In this document: piece by piece, positions 33,190 to 36,344 of the stretch
Position numbering within the stretch: the stretch's first letter is position 1
How the letters are laid out: each line of letters begins with the position of its first letter
Program-made: the position numbers and the translations under genes
DNA from: Mansonella perstans
Taxonomy: Eukaryota > Nematoda > Chromadorea > Rhabditida > Onchocercidae
DNA length: 36,344 nucleotides
Assembly (NCBI GenBank): GCA_037074765.1
Contig: JBAMDO010000345.1
Coordinates: 1-36,344 of the forward strand
Direction: 5' to 3'
Notes under the pieces: generated by a model
The model's input: only the letters and a program-made list of their open reading frames with translations
Databases searched by the model: none
Told to the model about the DNA's origin: nothing

Positions 33190-33427
33190 GAAAATGTGGC
33201 TATAATAGACACAGTTGAATTAGGCTCACATGTGTAATATTGCATAACAGAGAACAGCCCAGTAATTCGGCTTAGCTATCACGACTGCTTAAATTTATCA
33301 AAAGTGGCAATAAGTTAGGTATCGTTTTGATGAATTAAAAAAATAGATTAGTTGTTTTTTCCATAATTTTTTCATATTTCTATCATCATTTAAAAAATTT
33401 TTTCACAATAGTTTTTGTGGATTTTAC

Positions 33428-33515
33428 CATTCCGCAGTCCCGGTCCTGGTTGTTTACCATTGCCTGTACAATAAATGGTTAAAATAAGAAATAATAAAAA
33501 ATGTTGCCATCTGAA
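33428..33515 (-). pseudogene. Signal-peptide exon relic, unit C
   Basis: The hydrophobic core (WQHFLLFLILTIYCTGNG) and donor (AATG|gtaaaa) match units A, B and D, and the acceptor attcatttcag is still there. About 28 bases between the acceptor and the core, including the start codon, are deleted. The ATG now next to the acceptor opens a different frame that stops after about 18 codons. Confidence 0.7.
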
Positions 33516-33944
33516 ATGAATTATGGTAAACAACCATAATTATTAAAACAACAACTGTAGTTCCTATCGAAGGTTGGCATTTATGAAACCATTTTTAAAT
33601 TTGTGCCATTTATGAATTCCTCTTTAATGATATAGAATCATCAGAATTGGAGAGATAAAAAAAGTTGCTTTAGAAAATTACTCCTAATACCTATTGCTAC
33701 TCCTCATACCTATTGTTGTTTTAATATTCCTGAAGTCATCGAAGCACTTTAAGTATTTTTGTCAGTAACGAAAAAAGGAATGACGGAACTATTAATGGCA
33801 CAAATCGAAACAAATCGCATTTTGTATACTTCGATAACTGAAGCAGTGAACGTAATTTGTCTCGTATTGTAGACGCTTTGAACAATTCAATCTTTTGACA
33901 ACCTGTTTTTTGTTTTTTATTCAATGATAAAAGAACGAGTTAAA

Positions 33945-34043
33945 ATGGATAAATGGAAAAGAAGTGATGTAAATGATGCGATAAAATTAGGTTTTACTAG
34001 CAGTCAATTTATCTTACAACTAATTATGAGCAATCTTTTATAA
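33945..34043 (+). CDS. Short conserved frame, 32 aa, unit C (uncertain)
   Basis: The counterpart of 14252-14350: same length, no gaps, encoding MDKWKRSDVNDAIKLG and then FTSSQFILQLI. Both copies end in a TAA at the same codon. Whether it is translated is unknown. Confidence 0.3.
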   Translation: MDKWKRSDVNDAIKLGFTSSQFILQLIMSNLL

Positions 34044-34309
34044 GAGAAAGATTTCTATCAAATTCTCTTTCCTTAATCTGCTCATTTAGAATTCAAATTT
34101 TAGAATTTAAAAATTTTTTTCTTCATTATGGAGATTTTGTGAACAAGCAGAAACATTGATGCATTTAGCCAGTGTGCTTCGCATTGCGAAATTTGCGTTT
34201 GCTTAACTTTAAAAAACTAAATGTAATCAACTGAACCCAAAGTTTTTGAAAAGGAAATAAAGCAATTTTTGGAATTTTGTGGACATTCTTATGTTCTTGC
34301 ACCATTCTT

Positions 34310-35320
34310 TCAATCATCAATCCGTAAAGCTTTCCACTTTTTCTCATAATCCCAATAAAGTACTTGCAGTTGAACAGCTATGCACACGTCTTTGTCGTTC
34401 ATTTACTGCATTTTCTTAATAAAACAACATACAAGAAAATAAATAAAACAAGTATTGAACTCATTTCATTCCAATGTATCAAGTTTCGCTGTAATACAGT
34501 TCCACTGATTTACTCTATATCTTAGAGGTTTTATTCAATTGTTGGATGATTTCATTTTAATAGCATCTTTATTGATTGCAGTAAAAAAATAGTGGCATCA
34601 GAATTAGTGAAGTACAGGAATAACATTAGATCACTTTTTCCAGATCTTTTTGTTATCTAATAAAAAGTGAAACAATTTATAAAATGTGAATTGATTTCAT
34701 CAGTAAGTGCACGCAGTTTAGATTTTCAAGTTATGGCAAAAAACAAAACTAATTATCAATTAACAATTGCATATTTCTAATGGTCACAGTAGTCACAATG
34801 GTAATAATCTGTCGATATCATTTGCTGATAAAGATCGTAACCCATATTCCAACCATATTTCTTGGTAGAATTATCTCTCAAATTATAATAATGAAAATAT
34901 GGATGAAGTTGAAGTCTTATTCTAATCTTACCAAATTCATTCAACATTTACAGAATTAGTCTAAATATCACAAATAAAATAGCGATTCTGCTTCACTAAC
35001 TTTTTTCTGCTTATCAAATCATTAGTCACAGACAAGAAAGAACACTTTAATTCAGAAGTTTTACACAACCGAATAAAACAGCTGAAGAAAACAATCCAAA
35101 AACATTTTTTCTTTCTTAAAAAAACTAGAGATCATGAAATATGAAAACTCACTGAAATAAATTTGCCAAGAAAATATCATCAAAAAACATCTGTGAAAAA
35201 ATAAAAAAAGTATGAAGATAAAAAGATCAATTAATTAATCCTGAAATAGTTAGTATACGTTTTAAACTTAGTGATGTGTAATTAAATATATTTTTTCCAT
35301 TTAATGATATGTTATTAAAC
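34310..35320. repeat. Unit E, partial copy of the secreted-protein repeat
   Basis: 34310-34720 matches 31262-31640 (AATCC.TAAAGCTTT.CACTTTTTC, TTCATTCCAATGTATCA, AAAGTGAAACAATTTATAAAAT). 35250-35300 matches the ACGTTTTAAACTTA block of unit C at 32281. No signal-peptide exon is reached. Confidence 0.6.
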
Positions 35321-36226
35321 ATATTTTCCCATCTTTTCCATCCACTAATTGCTAAACTTTTTTAATGTTCAACATTTTATCGGTGACAATTCAACATTCA
35401 TAAATTTAGCAACTTACTGAAATTAACAGAATTGGAATTTACTCTCTTGTGATTGTCATAATTTCTTTTTACTAAAATATTTAGTATGATAAGATGATAA
35501 CACGACTTTACAACGTATTTATTCAATTTAATGTGTTCCTTAATGAGAACAACAAAATATATTAATAAAATTATAGTAGGATAATTTCCATCAAAAGAAT
35601 TTAACTTTTAAATATCCAAAAATAAATTTAGCCCGAAAAAACAACATTTGAAACTTCACTGTGATTTACCTCGCAAGGTTATCAGAATTTTGAAAAAAAA
35701 TAAATTTTTTCCCAGTAATTGGGCCAACTGAACTAAAAAGTCCATTTTCACTTCTAATATTTTTTCAAATTATCAAACACTTTTTTTTAATAGAATATGA
35801 CGAGATTCCACTATAAATATGTCGTTCGGTAAAAAAATTCTTTCTTAGTGAAGCCTCCGAATTGAATAATTTCAGTTCTCAAAAAAATCGATGTTTTTTC
35901 GTTCTTTTTTGTGAGCAAATCCGTAAGAAAAAAAGATCTGTACATGTCAAAAAAAGATTACATTAATTCATACGTTTGCATCGACACGATAAAATCAAGC
36001 TGATACAAAAAGTAAGATCTGTTTATCAATTCATTAAGCAATTTAAGAAAAAAATTTTCGAGTCACTGATAAAATTTTTAACTTTTTGCAGACTTTGTGC
36101 AGAGGTTATTTACAAAACAAATGCAAAACAGTGATATTATTCATAAGTGACCAATGATATTGTTGATAATAAAGCAGAAATCGACTTGTTAAGTTAAAGA
36201 TTACTTACCAAAATTAAAAAGTTTAG
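35321..36226. other. Gene-free AT-rich stretch
   Basis: No exon that I can support on either strand. Confidence 0.55.
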
Positions 36227-36344
36227 TGGAAAAAAGATTCTGGATCATCGTAAACAACAAGGAATGAAGATCAGCAGGCCAGCTTCACCACCACAAATTG
36301 CCAATTTGCCAGATGGTTCACTTACGGCTAATCGGTTCAGCGAT
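36227..36344 (+). CDS. Possible exon running off the window
   Basis: After agtttag the plus strand is open to the window edge and reads GKKILDHRKQQGMKISRPAS, then PPQIANLPDGSLTANRFSD. This proline/serine-containing composition is unlike the background. The start is either this acceptor or the internal ATG (MKISRP). On the minus strand a gtaagt at about 36329-36324 could instead be a donor of a gene outside the window, so the strand is not certain. Confidence 0.4.

Larger units (their letters stand above)
31255..34200 (-). repeat. Unit C of the secreted-protein repeat
   Basis: Same block order as unit A, located on the far side of the serpin cluster. It has insertions: an (AT)11 microsatellite at 32401-32422 and a poly-A run at about 33171-33189. 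Confidence 0.75.

Noticed and set aside
1..36344. tRNA, rRNA, CRISPR, bacterial operon signals
   Set aside because: No cloverleaf, rRNA-like or regularly spaced repeat array was seen, and the splice structure shows nuclear eukaryotic DNA.

Overview
The window is AT-rich eukaryotic DNA with many small exons, GT-AG introns and TTTCAG-type acceptors. Several predicted start codons lie a few bases downstream of a strong acceptor, as expected for nematode spliced-leader (SL) trans-splicing. Two complete secreted serpin genes resemble the SPN-2 type of filarial nematodes, and a BEL/Pao retrotransposon relic is present. A filarial nematode (Brugia/Wuchereria/Loa-like) is the most likely source; the species is inferred, not seen.

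Layout. 1-2895: low-complexity, gene-free DNA with an (AGC)10 microsatellite, short direct repeats and a long T-rich tract. 2896-6104 (minus): a multi-exon gene whose product ends in a C2H2 zinc finger plus a second CxxC/H region; its 5' exon appears to carry a one-base frame break. 6120-8720: mostly empty, with small tandem duplications. 8720-16660: three diverged tandem units (A, B, D), each carrying on the minus strand a small SL-spliced exon for a signal peptide. Unit B contains a coding PQE-type minisatellite and a further internal tandem duplication. 16665-17044 (minus): a BEL/Pao integrase relic exactly at the junction of two gene clusters. 17117-27638 (plus): a serpin cluster made of a last-exon remnant (U0), an intact 395-aa serpin (U1, seven exons), an intact 368-aa serpin (U2, seven exons) and a truncated, almost identical copy of U1 flanking DNA (U3). 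Between U1 and U2 lie an inverted copy of serpin-flank DNA, a predicted two-exon minus-strand gene (89 aa) and a possible 37-aa plus-strand exon. 27640-31250: mostly gene-free, with a few coding-looking plus-strand fragments. 31255-35320: two more units of the signal-peptide family (C, degraded; E, partial). 36227-36344: a coding-looking stretch running off the window.

The window as a whole is a birth-and-death cluster of secreted proteins. Both serpins have signal peptides and unusual reactive-loop hinges, which points to extracellular, probably non-inhibitory or altered roles. The A-E family adds short secreted proteins of unknown function. Splice joins were assigned by eye from GT/AG sites and codon phase; no alignment or expression data were available.
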